Source: Artemia franciscana (lineage: Eukaryota; Arthropoda; Branchiopoda; Anostraca; Artemiidae). From it: a stretch of DNA of 64,000 bases. Within the stretch, counting starts at the first letter, position 1, and every line of letters begins with the position of its first letter. The position numbers were made by a program, and so were the translations under genes. This document shows, piece after piece, positions 1 through 11,885 of the stretch. The notes beneath the pieces were generated by a model. That model worked only from the letters and a program-made list of their open reading frames with translations, was not told the DNA's origin and did no database searches. The stretch is from NCBI RefSeq assembly GCF_032884065.1, contig NC_088868.1:5521647-5585646 (forward strand), in the 5' to 3' direction.

Positions 1-475
1 ATAGAATTAGCAAATGTCATAGATAGATACATGATTAACGTAACCGTATTGGATTCGCTCTCTTTGGGAGAGTTGGGGGAGGGATTCAGTGCTTTGGCGA
101 GTTTGGTGCTTCTGGACGTGCTAGCACGATAAAAATTGGTAGGCGTGTCAGGGAGCTGCACAAATTGACTTGATAAAGTTGTTTTCCCATATTCGACCAT
201 CTGGGGGGTTTAAGGGAAAGGAAAAATTTGAAAAAAATGAAATATTTATAACTTACGAGTGGTTGATTGGATCTTAATGAATTTTGATATTTAGAAGGAC
301 ATCGTGACTTAGAGATCTTATTTTAAATCCCGACCGGCATTAAGCCTCTGATTTTCCTTTTAAATCAATCTATTGGTTCTTAGAATTTTGTTAGAGCTCA
401 TACCATAGCTCTTGGCTCTTAGCTCTTCTGGCCTCGTCACAAGTGCTATATGAGCTCTTAGCTCTTGTTTATAAG
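1..475 (-). repeat. dispersed repeat R1, copy 1
   Basis: The reverse complement of this stretch matches 51340-51700 over several hundred bases. Shared landmarks are a run of AGAGCTAAGAGCTC-like words, a segment near GGCTTAATGCCGGTCG, and a segment near CATTAAGATCC. The two copies are in opposite orientation and diverged by point changes and small gaps. It abuts a Penelope-like fragment at about 475. No long open frame is visible and the family is not recognised. Confidence 0.6.
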
Positions 476-760
476 TCAAATTATCATTTAGAATTGCTTC
501 TATTTTACTATTGTAATCATCTTTTTCTAGAATTACTATTGATTTACTTTTATCAGCTTTCGTTATTATTAAAGAATCATCTGTTTCTAGATCTTTTAAA
601 ATTTTTGTATCTTTGTTTTTTGAGTTTTCTTGAAAATTATTTTTAAAATTTGAAAATATTCATAATCCCGTGTCTTAAATCATCTGCATTATTTACCTTT
701 AAAAAAACTATGAATCTCTGTCTCAACCTTTGAAACTATTTCTTCAATTGGTACTTTTTT
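430..760 (-). pseudogene. Penelope-like retroelement fragment (N-terminal part of RT ORF)
   Basis: Read on the minus strand, about 470-600 encodes a stretch with the pattern ITKADKSKSIVILEKDDY. This is the conserved block upstream of the reverse transcriptase domain in Penelope-like elements, usually of the form ITKADKGNxVVILxxxDY. The frame is interrupted above and below, and the rest of the RT is absent, so this is a dead fragment. The family match is from memory of the motif; a translated search would settle it. Confidence 0.55.
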
Positions 761-1440
761 AAGAGTCAGTCCAAATTTCACCCGTTTTTCCAGCAGAGAA
801 AGGGGTGAAATTTTGATTTGGAATATTTGGATATTTATTTTTTAAAGTTTTTTTCCATTGCTTTTTAAATATTATTCCAATTTACTCTCTGTATTTTCAT
901 TTATTAAGATTTAACCAGAAGCCAGATCAGACAATCTACTTACGTCCTTTGATGTTTGACTTAATTTCCCAATCGAAAAAAATATGAATCACAAATCTAA
1001 ATAAAATTCACTCCACAAATGAAATTTTCACATAAATATAGACTTGAGAACCCTGAAGCCCTGAAAAAAACTTTGTTTTTAACTTCCTTTCTAACAGTCT
1101 AGGCGATGAGCTGTTAGTTATAACAATATATACCAAACTTAATAGAATAATATTGTATAGTATTATATAATTATGTTATTCTATAACATTATATATAATA
1201 TATAACAAAATTATATATAAACAAAATATATAACAAAATTCTGTTTTGGGGAGTTTAGAACCTAAATAAATGTAGAAGCTAAAGACCTAAAAACCTAAAG
1301 AACCTAAGGAAGAAGACAGGAAAATGAAGTCGAAATGAATTAAAAATGAAGAGGAAGAACCTAACGAAGAAGACAGGAAAATGAAGTTAAATTTCTCAAG
1401 TTTAATGCTGCTCCTCAGGAAGCTGAGACACTGCTACATA
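761..1440. other. AT-rich intergenic DNA, nothing recognised
   Basis: No convincing coding frame is present. A short direct repeat of about 18 bases around AAGACAGGAAAATGAAGT occurs at about 1310-1330 and again at about 1370-1385. The 1135-1245 part is nearly pure AT. Confidence 0.5.
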
Positions 1441-2405
1441 TTTTTTTTTATTTAAACGAATACTGGAATAATGTACAGATAATAAAAGTAAAAAATATCA
1501 ATCATTAGCAATGAGAACCAAAAAACTGTTGCAATGGAAGTAGTTGGTATTTGATGTGGTACATCAGTATGTACCATCAGTATGTTGTAGAAGTATGTTT
1601 CAATCACTAACAATGAGAATCAGAAAACTCTTGCAATGGAAATAGTTGCTATTTGATGTGCTGCATCAGTATGTACAATAGGTATGTTGTAGGAGTGTTT
1701 TTCAATCATTAGCAATGATTAGCATCAGTATGTACCATCAGTATGTTGCAGAAGTATGTTTCAATCACTAGCAATGCGAACTAAAAACTGTTGCAATGGA
1801 AGTAGTTCGTATTTGATGTGGTACATCAGTATGTACCATCAGTATGTTGTAGAAGTATGTTTCAATCACTAACAATGAGAACTAAAAACTCTTGCAATGG
1901 AAGTAGTTGGTATTTGATGTGCTGCATCAGTATGTACAATAAGTATGTTGTAGGAGTATTTTTCAATCATTAGCAATGATTAGCATCAGTATGTACCATC
2001 AGTATGTTGCAGAAGTATGTTTCAGTCACTTGTAATGAGAACTAAAAACTGTTGCAATGGAAGTAGTTGGTATTTGATGTGGTACATCAGTATGTACCAT
2101 CAGTATGTTGTAGAAGTATGTTTCAATCACTAACAATGAGAACTAAAAACTCTTGCAATGGAAGTAGTTGGTATTTGATGTGCTGCATCAGTATGTACAA
2201 TAAGTATGTTGTAGGAGTATTTTTCAATCATTAGCAATGATTAGCTTCAGTATGTACCATCAGTATGTTGCAGAAGTATGTTTCAGTCACTTGTAATGAG
2301 AACTAAAAACTGTTGCAATGGAAGTAGTTGGTATTTGATGTGGTACATCAGTATGTACCATAAGTATGTTGCAGTAGTATGTTTCAATCACTAGCAATGA
2401 GAACC
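1440..2405. repeat. tandem array with ~260-bp higher-order unit (100 + 160 bp)
   Basis: The landmark GCAATGGAAGTAGTTGGTAT recurs, with small variants, near 1531, 1633, 1793, 1893, 2053, 2154 and 2313. Spacing alternates between about 100 and 160 bases, so the true unit is about 260 bases and is present roughly three and a half times. Units contain many copies of ATCAGTATGTACCATCAGTA. The array ends about 140 bases before the first coding exon of gene 1. Confidence 0.85.
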
Positions 2406-2545
2406 TGATCCAGCCTGTACATTTGTGAAATCTCTAATAATATATGAGAAGTTTTACAAGCATTTTGTGCAGTTTATTTTCGAATCATTTTTATCATATC
2501 ATTTTTTTTTTATTATTTATTTTCCCTCATTATTTTATTTTCAGA

Positions 2546-2911
2546 ATGAATCCTGCCAGACTTTTCTTGTCTTCAAAACTCGTTATCAGAAGTACATTCC
2601 CGGTGAATGCTCTTCAGAAAGCATCTGCAAGCCACCTCAGCACTGCAAAGAGAATAAAAAATGGCTTCCAATATTTGAAAAGTATATTCGACTTTCAATC
2701 ATCCAGACATACTAAGCTCACTCGTATCCCAAGAGACTATGAGGAAGTTTATAATATTGGTTTAGAAAACTTCATAATTTACTTTTATATAGCTGGAGGT
2801 GGTGCAACGGGAATTTTAGCACTTTCTTCAGTGCAGCATTTAATTGGTTATTATAGAAAAGGCGAGGAATATGTTCAGAATGTGGCTAGTCAAATCAATA
2901 GTAGTTTTAAA
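2546..2911 (+). CDS. gene 1 exon A: mitochondrial-type N-terminus and first membrane segment
   Basis: A polypyrimidine tract ending TTTTATTTTCAG (to 2544) is an acceptor, and the ATG two bases later opens a 122-codon exon that ends in frame at GTAAGT (2912). The predicted peptide begins MNPARLFLSSKLVIRS, rich in Arg, Lys and Ser with no acidic residue in its first 40, as in a mitochondrial presequence. Residues about 76-100 are a membrane segment (FIIYFYIAGGGATGILALSS). Joined in phase 0 to exons B and C it gives a 238-residue protein. I do not recognise the protein. Two membrane segments near the middle followed by a soluble C-terminus recall the TMEM70/TMEM186/TMEM223 group of mitochondrial assembly proteins, but this rests on architecture only. 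An upstream non-coding exon is implied by the acceptor. The 3' part of the exon is tandemly repeated downstream. Confidence 0.72.
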
Positions 2912-3700
2912 GTAAGTAGGTTTTCTACTGTTTTATAGTTTTAAAGTAAGTAGGTTCAATCATCCCGACATATTAAGCTCACTCGTATCCCAAGAGACTA
3001 TGAGGAAGCTTATAATATTGGTTTAGAAAACTTCATAATCTACTTTTATATAGCTGGAGGTGCTGCAACGGGAATTTTAGCACTTTCTTCAGTGCAGCAT
3101 TTAATTGGTTATTATAGAAAAGGGGAGGAATATGTTCAGAATGTGGCTAGTCAAATTAATAGTAGTTTTAAAGTAAGTAGGTTTTCTACTGTTTTATGGT
3201 TTTAAAGTAAGTAGGTTCAATCATCCCGACATATTAAGCTCACTCGTATCCCAAGAGACTACGAGGAAGCTTATAATATTGGTTTAGAAAACTTCATAAT
3301 CTACTTTTATATAGCTGGAGGTGCTGCAACGGGAATTTTAGCACTTTCTTCAGTGCAGCATTTAATTGGTTATTATAGAAAAGGGGAGGAATATGTTCAG
3401 AATGTGGCTAGTCAAATTAATAGTAGTTTTAAAGTAAGTAGGTTTTCTACTGTTTTATGGTTTTAAAGTAAGTAGGTTCAATCATCCCGACATATTAAGC
3501 TCACTCGTATCCCAAGAGACTATGAGGAAGCTTATAATATTGGTTTAGAAAACTTCATAATCTACTTTTATATAGCTGGAGGTGCTGCAACGGGAATTTT
3601 AGCACTTTCTTCAGTGCAGCATTTAATTGGTTATTATAGAAAAGGGGAGGAATATGTTCAGAATGCGGCTAGTCAAATTAATAGTAGTTTTAAAGTAAGT
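2694..3700 (+). repeat. four tandem copies (261-bp unit) of the 3' part of exon A with its splice donor
   Basis: Units start at 2694, 2955, 3216 and 3477. Each holds 218 bases of exon (codons 50-122 of gene 1, including the membrane segment) plus 43 intron bases starting GTAAGT. Copies 2-4 are almost identical to each other. They differ from copy 1 at a few sites, including Thr56 to Ile, Val68 to Ala and Gly86 to Ala; copy 4 also has Val113 to Ala. Each later copy is preceded by GTAAGTAG. An acceptor at that AG would give 73-codon phase-0 exons (2954-3172, 3215-3433, 3476-3694) separated by 42-base introns. The polypyrimidine tract is weak, so these may be unused. Stops lie in the spacers, so unspliced read-through is not possible. 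Confidence 0.9.
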
Positions 3701-3713
3701 AGGTTTTCTACTG

Positions 3714-4938
<1,225 letters not shown>

Positions 4939-5069
4939 CTATTTTTTTTGGGGGGGGGGGTAAGGATGGGTGGTAGTGAGTGAGTAACTAGGGTTTTATG
5001 AAGGATGATGTCTATCCATAGAAGTTTACTAGCTTTGGGCTTGTTTTTAATTTGTTTATCTAGTAAGAG

Positions 5070-5280
<211 letters not shown>

Positions 5281-5559
5281 AATTCCTTAAGTTCCCTAAT
5301 CTGGAACCGTACTCTACTCTGTAAAAATTTAATGTAATGTTTTATAAATATAGTTTTTATTATTAATTAATTTTAATTTGATTAAAACATAAAATTAGTT
5401 GAATACCTGACATTAATTTGATTAAAATTGCCTGAAAAATTATTCAAGTGTTTGTCATCCTTAAACAGTATAATAAATAACCCTTCTTCGAACTAAACGG
5501 CCATCAATCATAGTATTGTCAAAAATTGGTTTTGCCATTTTGGGATTACTGTCTTGAAA

Positions 5560-6140
5560 TTAATTTTAGCCATAGTTCGAAGCGATCATGCTTATGTCCA
5601 GAATCCATCCTTACCGGTTATTCACGGTTATAAACGTTTATTTACTCTGATTCTTACCATTTATGTTTTTGAGGAAAAAGTCTTTCCGTGAAACATTTAA
5701 GTTTCATTTTTACTCTCTTTCATAATCACGAAAGAAAAGAGAATAGAAGCTAAGGTACTATCTTTTAACATTCTAACACCTGAATGATGAAAGCTTAGAC
5801 TAAATTGGAAATCATTCAAGCTGTAAAATAAAATTTGGACGTAGGGAAGTCGGAGAATACCCCGTCTAAGTGACCGGGCTCTCCTGATTAAATAGAAAAT
5901 GGTTGCCGAGAACATGGAGACTTTGGACAAAACTGAAACAAATTTAATTTTAGCCGTAGTTAGAAGAGATCACGGTCGTGTACAAAATTCGTTCTTGTTG
6001 GCTATTTACGGTTAGAATAGGTTATTTATGCTTATTTTTACAGTTTATTTTTCATAATTTATGTTTGTGGCGAAAAAGCTGTTCCGTGAAAGATTTAAGT
6101 TTTATGTTTACTCTGTTTTGAGTAATACGAAATTTTAAAT
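5560..6140. repeat. diverged direct repeat, offset about 385 bp
   Basis: The segment beginning TTAATTTTAGCC near 5560 and running to about 5740 (AAAAAGTCTTTCCGTGAAAC) reappears at about 5944-6130 with roughly one change in five bases. This is an old tandem duplication inside intron 1 of gene 1. No coding role is seen. The remainder up to 6930 is AT-rich and unremarkable. Confidence 0.65.
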
Positions 6141-6924
6141 CTGTCCTTTCGTTAAGGATATGACCTATTGTCCACTCTGGTTAAGTCATTTCTGAATAAT
6201 ATAAAGTTGATTCCAGTCATGTCATCTTTAAAAAATCCTCTTTCTGATAATTTTCCTGCATACTATCTATATCCTCGTCACTCTAACACTAAAAAGTATA
6301 TGAATACTTTATTTGAAATTTTTGAATTTAGTATAAAAAATAAAAATAAAGCAAAAAAGTCTAGATACCCAAGTCTTAGAATAAAGAGTATCCCCTCCAA
6401 GGAACCACACTCTCCTTGGTTAATAGCAATATGGTAGCCTAATACATACCCCCTTTCGTGTATAATATGTGTATTATTGAATTTATTTATATTTCGTTAA
6501 ATGCCTGTTTCATTATTTTTTGTTATTATTAGTTATTTATGGTATGATTTTCTCCCTTGCCTTTTTAACAAGTTTGTTGATTTTCATTTCTCTTTTTTCT
6601 CAATATGGTATTATTGATTTAGTTGTTTAATCATTACCGTGCTTCAGTTGTTTAATAATAGATTTTAATAATATTTTCTATTTTCATTATTAACTATATT
6701 ATTGTATATTATATAGTCATTTCATAATAACGATATTTAATTGTTCAATTATTATTGTAGTTATTTAATAAAAATTAATCATTAAAAAAATGTATTGAAT
6801 TGTATCCACATAGTATCAGTATATTGCAAATCATCTCGTCGGCGGCTACTCAGCAAAATAGTTGTAATAATTGTTTTGTGTTTACTACATCCAAACTAAA
6901 ATCTAATTCCAGGTTCTAAAAAAG

Positions 6925-7225
6925 GGTAAAGGATACGGCATTAGACTTTACAGTCCCTACCGGCGGTGCTGATCTCCGTTTCTTAGCCCTTCATCCAGGA
7001 AGCGCAATAGGGGGTTGGGGTCCTACCATCATGTGCTTTCGCACACCCTTCCTGTTTACCTTTCCCAGATTTCTCCAGGTACCCATTTAGAGCTGGGTCG
7101 ACTCGGGCTAAGCTTACAGAGTCATACCACTGACCCCCGTCCCAAACTAAATAACTCGTCACAACTGGGATTGAACCCGTGCCCCTTGGACACAGAATTA
7201 CCACGCCAACCACTCAACCAACTGT
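6925..7225 (-). mobile_element. tRNA-derived SINE
   Basis: Read on the minus strand, the element starts near 7225 with a tRNA-like head: an A-box-like TGGTTGAGTGG followed about 30 bases later by a B-box GGTTCAATCCC. A body of about 200 bases follows, ending with a segment around CGGAGATCAGCACCGCCGG. The same tail occurs alone at 27155-27250. The head resembles a Ser/Leu-type tRNA only loosely. It lies 60 bases upstream of exon B of gene 1. Confidence 0.8.
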
Positions 7226-7285
7226 TAATATTTTCCTTTTTTGTTTATTTGTAAACTTTGATATTTATAATTGATTTCTTTCAAG

Positions 7286-7486
7286 CTTTCAGACCCGGTT
7301 GATCTTAAGTGGTACCATTATCTCGGTGGGTTCTCTTCATTTTGCATCTACTTGGTCAGTCTTGGGTTTGTTGTAAGAACTGTTCCTCTAAGGATGTACT
7401 ATTCTGAAGTCAAAAAGGATTTCCTTCTAGTTTATCAAGGAAGATCGCCTCTAAAGAAAGTCATAGTCAGTTGTAAACCAGGACAG
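7286..7486 (+). CDS. gene 1 exon B: second membrane segment and start of soluble domain
   Basis: The acceptor chosen is TTGATTTCTTTCAAG (to 7285) because it keeps phase 0 from exon A; an AG at 7292 would shift the frame. The 67 codons (residues 123-189) encode a second membrane segment at about residues 132-155 (WYHYLGGFSSFCIYLVSLGF). This is followed by the beta-rich start RMYYSEVKKDFLLVYQ and ends CKPGQ before GTAATA. Codon use and the absence of stops only within the exon limits support a real exon. The next exon is 15.8 kb away. Confidence 0.72.
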
Positions 7487-7565
7487 GTAATAATCTACCT
7501 TTGCAATAACTTTATTTATTTTTTATCAATTATTTGTAAATTATTCATTTTATATGTTTCATTAT

Positions 7566-8050
7566 ATACTACTACTAATAATAACTCACTGCAGCACCAA
7601 GCCGCCTGAGGCCAGCACAGCTACGCACGCTCCTCCTCCAGCCTAATCTATTAAAGGCCTCCCTCTTTACTTCCTCCCAGGAAGTTCCCATTTCCTTTAT
7701 ATCTTTAATTATGACATCCTCCCAATTCAGACAAGGACGACCTGCTTTCCGTGTAGCCCCAGACGGTTGGCCAAAAAGGACAATCTTTGGCAATCTGTCA
7801 TTCGTAGAACGTGGCCTAGCCATCTCAACCTTTCTTTCATTATAGCCTTAGAAGGTGGGATTGAACCACATTTTTCGTACAACCTACTGTTTGAAATACG
7901 GTCAGTCAGCCTGGTACCCAGTGCAATCCGTTGGCAATTTCTCTGGAAAGCATCTAGTAAATTTTCATCTGCTTTTCGGAGCGCCCATGCTTCAAAGCCA
8001 TGTTTCACCGCTGTCATCACTAGCTTCCAATATATAAAATAAAAACTCAA
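7566..8050 (-). pseudogene. 5'-truncated non-LTR retrotransposon, RT C-terminal end (copy L1)
   Basis: On the minus strand, 8050-7727 and then, after a frameshift, 7823-7575 encode the C-terminal part of an endonuclease-reverse transcriptase. Key words are EAWALRKADENLLD, SRLYEKCG, ERLRWLGHVLRM and a final GRPCLNWEDV-W..VKREAFNRLGWRR. The element ends in TAG/TTA trinucleotides (about 7566-7583 on the plus strand). The RLRWxGHVLRM block is common in RTE-like and related LINEs. Only the last about 150 codons remain, as expected for 5' truncation. Five other pieces of the family lie in the window. Confidence 0.8.
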
Positions 8051-8457
8051 CTGTGTCTATTTATTATAAAATAAACTAATTATTTGCATAACATATATTA
8101 TAAGATAACTAATTTATGCAGTAAATATAAAATTTATCGTATAAAGCTATTTATTTTATCATTATTGCAATAAATTTATGCTACATTTTAATAACTTTCA
8201 ATAAAACTTTTCAATAACTTTCGATAAAAACATTTTCAATAACTTTCTTGAATCTGAATCAACTTGTTGGATGTAGTTTAATGGACCACGAGAAGCAGGA
8301 ACTGTCGACATTTCAGTTGCCTTGTCTTTGGAATGGTGTGGAGTTTATCCCCTGACCATATGGCAGCTAGGATTAAACCTAGGATTAGCTAGGCAGCTAG
8401 GATTAAACCATATGGCAGCTTATATTGCCAAGTAGATATAAGTATATAACCATATAG
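8051..8457. other. AT-rich intron sequence, nothing recognised
   Basis: Intron 2 of gene 1. Short local repeats around CAATAACTTTC near 8175-8245 and around CTAGGATTAAACC near 8367-8410 are the only structure seen. Confidence 0.5.
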
Positions 8458-8950
8458 TTATAGCCAAGTAGATATCAATCCTCAGAGGCCTTATAGCCAA
8501 GTAGATATCAATCCTCAGAGGCCTTATAGCCAAGTAGATATCAATCCTCTGAGGCCTTATAGCCAAGTAGATATTAATCCTCAGAGGCCTTATAGTCAAG
8601 TAGATATCAATCCTCAGAGGCCTTATAGCCAAGTAGATATCAATCCTCAGAGGCCTTATAGCCAAGTAGATATCAATCCTCAGAGGCTTTATAGCCAAGT
8701 AGATATCAATCCTCAGAGACCTTATAGCCAAGTAGATATCAATCCTCAGAGGCTTTATAGCCAAGTAGATATCAATCCTCAGAGGCCTTATAGCCAAGTA
8801 GATATCAATCCTCAGAGGCTTTATAGCCAAGTAGATATCAATCCTCAGAGACCTTATAGCCAAGTAGATATCAATCCTCAGAGGCTTTATAGCCAAGTAG
8901 ATATCAATCCTCAGAGGCCTTATAGCCAAGTAGAAATCAATCCTCAGAGG
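8458..8950. repeat. 33-bp minisatellite, about 15 units, with 132-bp higher-order pattern
   Basis: The unit is a 33-base sequence containing GCCAAGTAGATATCAATCC and the palindrome CCTCAGAGG. In the better preserved half (about 8650-8945), the base pattern at the unit end cycles GGCC, GGCT, GACC, GGCT, giving a four-unit period. As 33 is a multiple of three, the minus strand is open for 205 codons reading R/K-P/S-LRIDIYLAI repeatedly. I treat that as a by-product of the repeat, not a protein. Confidence 0.92.
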
Positions 8951-9049
8951 TATCACAGGGTTAGAAGAAGGTAGATCACGTATTACCTGCAGACGCGTTT
9001 TGTTTTTGACTTTTAATTCCATTGTGTTGATAATCATAATAATTTGTCA

Positions 9050-9335
9050 TTTCTTGTAATCGGTGGTGTAGTTTTGTGAAAACCCTGGTAGGGGGATTTG
9101 GAGCTGATTTTGCAAAATCAAGTGAAAATGACGGTAAAAAATGAGCCATAGAGTACCATAAAGGCAAAAATATACTAAAGAAAACTGACCCGTTTCTTTG
9201 GATACTTGAATTATGCAGGTCTATCTTAGTTTTGACAATATTTTTGAAGAAACTAAATTTCAGCTGGGCGGGGAAACTGGATTCTGGGTGGTGCAAACTG
9301 GGGTCTAGAGGGGACAGTTGTTCCCATGCCGCATC
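9050..9335 (+). repeat. dispersed repeat R3, left arm of a large inverted pair
   Basis: This segment matches the reverse complement of 10020-10290 at perhaps 75-80 percent. Shared landmarks are AAATCAAGTGAAAAT, AATGAGCCA, AAACTGACCC and AACTAAATTTCAGCTG. The arms are about 700 bases apart. There is no coding frame common to both. It may be two independent insertions of one family in opposite orientation. Confidence 0.7.
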
Positions 9336-10019
9336 GCAAATTACACCTCTGCTTGTAACATAAAAAACAGAAATACTAAAGCAATTTTTTTTTGTTTTAT
9401 ATTTGACAAATTAAGAACAGGTAGATTATCTTTATATCCTCCGTTGAGAATTTTCTCTCTAATAACTGTTGGTGTCATCTGGCGCTAATATGGAGAAGAA
9501 TGATCCCCAACGCCATCTAACATTTTGCAATCTATTCCTTTTTTAGCCTACCTCAAAGCCCCCTCCATTAGCAAGTCAAGCGATACTGTTCTGGCTCAGT
9601 GAATACTGACTGAAGTGACACCCAAGCAAGCTAGTGATCATAGAAGGCACAGAACAACTGAGTCATACGAACGCATATGACCTATTGGTCGAACGCGTCA
9701 AACCCCAAACAACAACAACAACAACTGTTGCATACTTGTCTGTCGGGAACTTTAAGATGTAGGGAAGGATAGAAAAAACAGAAGTTTGTTACCAGTTTAC
9801 TGTCGGGTTAAGGTCAAAGAGCCTACTTGACCCACCAAAATTCTCTTCAAGCTAAACGTGGCTACTTTGGTCGGACTTAATTTTTCAATTAAATAATTAA
9901 TTAATTAATCAATTAAAAAAATTATATACAGAGTAATTTTTGAAAAAAGAGTTCATTATTTACAGAGAAATTTCAGTTTCTATCCTGTCAAACTGTTGAT
10001 TTGCTACAGGGTCGTAATC
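9336..10019. other. spacer between R3 copies, nothing recognised
   Basis: Only a short CAACAA run (about 9713-9726) and AT-rich stretches were noticed. Confidence 0.5.
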
Positions 10020-10290
10020 TGCTAGGGTGCAACTGCCCCTCCTGACCTCAGTTTGCCACCCCCCCCAGACACACAGCTGAAATTTAGTTTTTAATTTTTT
10101 TTTTTTCAAAACTAGATAAGCCAGCATAATTCGAGCATCAAGAAAAAATGGGTCAGTTTTTTTTAGTATATATTTCCCCTTATAGTACTGTTTGGCTCAT
10201 TTTCTTTTTTTACTGTATTTTCACTTGATTTGGGGAAATTGGTTCCAAATTTGCCCCCCTCGCCTCCCGGTATATGTCCAAATTACGCCA
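10020..10290 (-). repeat. dispersed repeat R3, right arm
   Basis: Inverted partner of 9050-9335. It carries poly-C and poly-T runs (10068-10076, 10091-10106). Confidence 0.7.
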
Positions 10291-11250
10291 CTGGTTTGGT
10301 TTCAATTTTTTTTTTACTTTTTAAACAGTTCTTTAAATAAATTTTTGTATCTCTCTACTACACCTCTTTTGTCTTACTTTTTTCAGAGCAATTTGACAAG
10401 AATTAAGGTTATTAGCATTATCAAATTAACTGAATCACGTAAATTAAAAACTTACTCATGACTGAAAATAGCTTTTGAAAAAAAAAAAATTAAAATAAGA
10501 GAAATTTCAGCTCTTGTCCTATAGATTACAGGTTTATCCGATTTTCTTTGAAATTTTGTACTTTTTTTGAAGTCATTAGGCGCTATCCATTATTTGTTGC
10601 TAATAGTTTATAGTCCGTAATTTCCTGTGCTAAATAGCTGTAATACAACCGAATGGGAAAATAGCCTGAGGTCTAGAATAGCCGTAAGCTTGCCATTACG
10701 TTTATCTTGGCTATACAGAAAGTAACTTACGAGTTTGCCGTTAAGAGCGTGAGTTGCGATGGCCTTTCTTTGTTATCTGATGTCTACTGTTGATTTTCAT
10801 CCAGATTTGGCAACAATTAACTAGTATTGCCTTTAGACTGTTAAAACATTCATTACTCAAAATATTAATGAATATTACATTAAGAATCAGATTATTGATA
10901 TTTCAAAAACTAGAGATAATCAAATTTGTATTTTCATAAATATAAATATTTTAATAATATACTCCCCTCTTCATACAACAATATTTTTTCCATGAATAGT
11001 CATCTCCATAATCATGGCACGCGAGGAGCATTGAATTCTGGTGCACCAATTTAGAAATACAACTAGAACTTCTTTTGTAATAAGAAGTTATGCTCCCTGC
11101 GTATGGGATATATGACTGGTTTCAATACCCAAATGCAAGTCATCTGGTAACCTTCAAGGTCGTAGCGAAAAGATTTGTCCTTGCAAAGGAATAGTAATTA
11201 CGTGTGTTTTATGTAAGTTAGATGGTTGTTGTAGGATGTAGGTAAGATAA
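10291..11250. other. intron sequence, nothing recognised
   Basis: AT-rich sequence with poly-T and poly-A tracts. No exon signal compatible with gene 1 was found. Confidence 0.45.
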
Positions 11251-11254
11251 TTTT

Positions 11255-11765
11255 ACATTAGGTAAGATAATTCTATTTGACAAATACATACAGAACATAT
11301 TTCCTGTACCTGCTAAGAAAATCTTAAAGGGCTTGTTGCTTGTTTAACAATGTTGTAAATATATGGGTCCCACTGAAAATCATTAGAAATTGTGACACCA
11401 AGAAGCTTAACATGTTTCACTAGCATTTTGCTAACATACAGAACATATTTCCTGTACCTGCTAAGAAAATCTTAAAGGGCTTGTTGGCAGCAGGTGAGAG
11501 TCTTCCATTCTACATATTCTAAAAATACTATTTTATATTATTCTACATAATAATATTCAAGTCTATAAATGATATGAAGTAGGATGTTGAGTAGATTGCA
11601 AGCAATTAGGAAAAAGACTGTTCGTCGTTTTTGTGATTTATATTATTATTATTTATATATTACAAAGACGCCCTCTAGGATTTTCTCTGTATGAGTAAAT
11701 CCGAACATAAAATATGTTCTGTATGTATTTGTCAAATAAAATTATCTTATCTACCGTAAAATTAT
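11255..11765. mobile_element. inverted-repeat segment enclosing LINE RT remnants
   Basis: About 55 bases at 11258-11312 (containing ATTTGACAAATACATACAGA) are complementary to 11703-11762. A 60-base piece around CCTGTACCTGCTAAGAAAA is repeated directly at about 11305 and 11450. Between the arms, minus-strand 11420-11335 encodes HVKLLGVTISNDFQWDP, a signature of the C-terminal part of CR1/Jockey-type reverse transcriptases. It is either a foldback/MITE-like element that carries a LINE piece, or an inverted duplication of a LINE fragment. Confidence 0.55.
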
Positions 11766-11784
11766 ATTCAATTGCTTTTGTGTG

Positions 11785-11885
11785 CTTAGCGTAGGTGCCG
11801 TTAGACTCCTACGTCTGTGTGCTTAGCGTAGGTGCCGTTAGCGTAGGTGCGTAGGACTTTGCGAAGGTGCCGTTAGACTCAGCCA
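11785..11885. repeat. short direct repeats
   Basis: GCTTAGCGTAGGTGCCGTTAG occurs twice, with further partial copies of GTAGGTGC and GCCGTTAGACTC. From 11886 to 12620 only AT-rich sequence is seen. Confidence 0.7.

Noticed and set aside
6168..6437. 90-codon open frame
   Set aside because: AT-rich, no domain, no splice context, no similarity I can name.
6925..7225. tRNA gene at the SINE head
   Set aside because: A and B boxes exist but the acceptor stem does not close, and a SINE body follows.
8420..9037. 205-codon minus-strand frame of IDIYLAI repeats as a gene
   Set aside because: It is fully explained by a 33-base minisatellite without stops in that frame; there is no promoter, splice or domain evidence.
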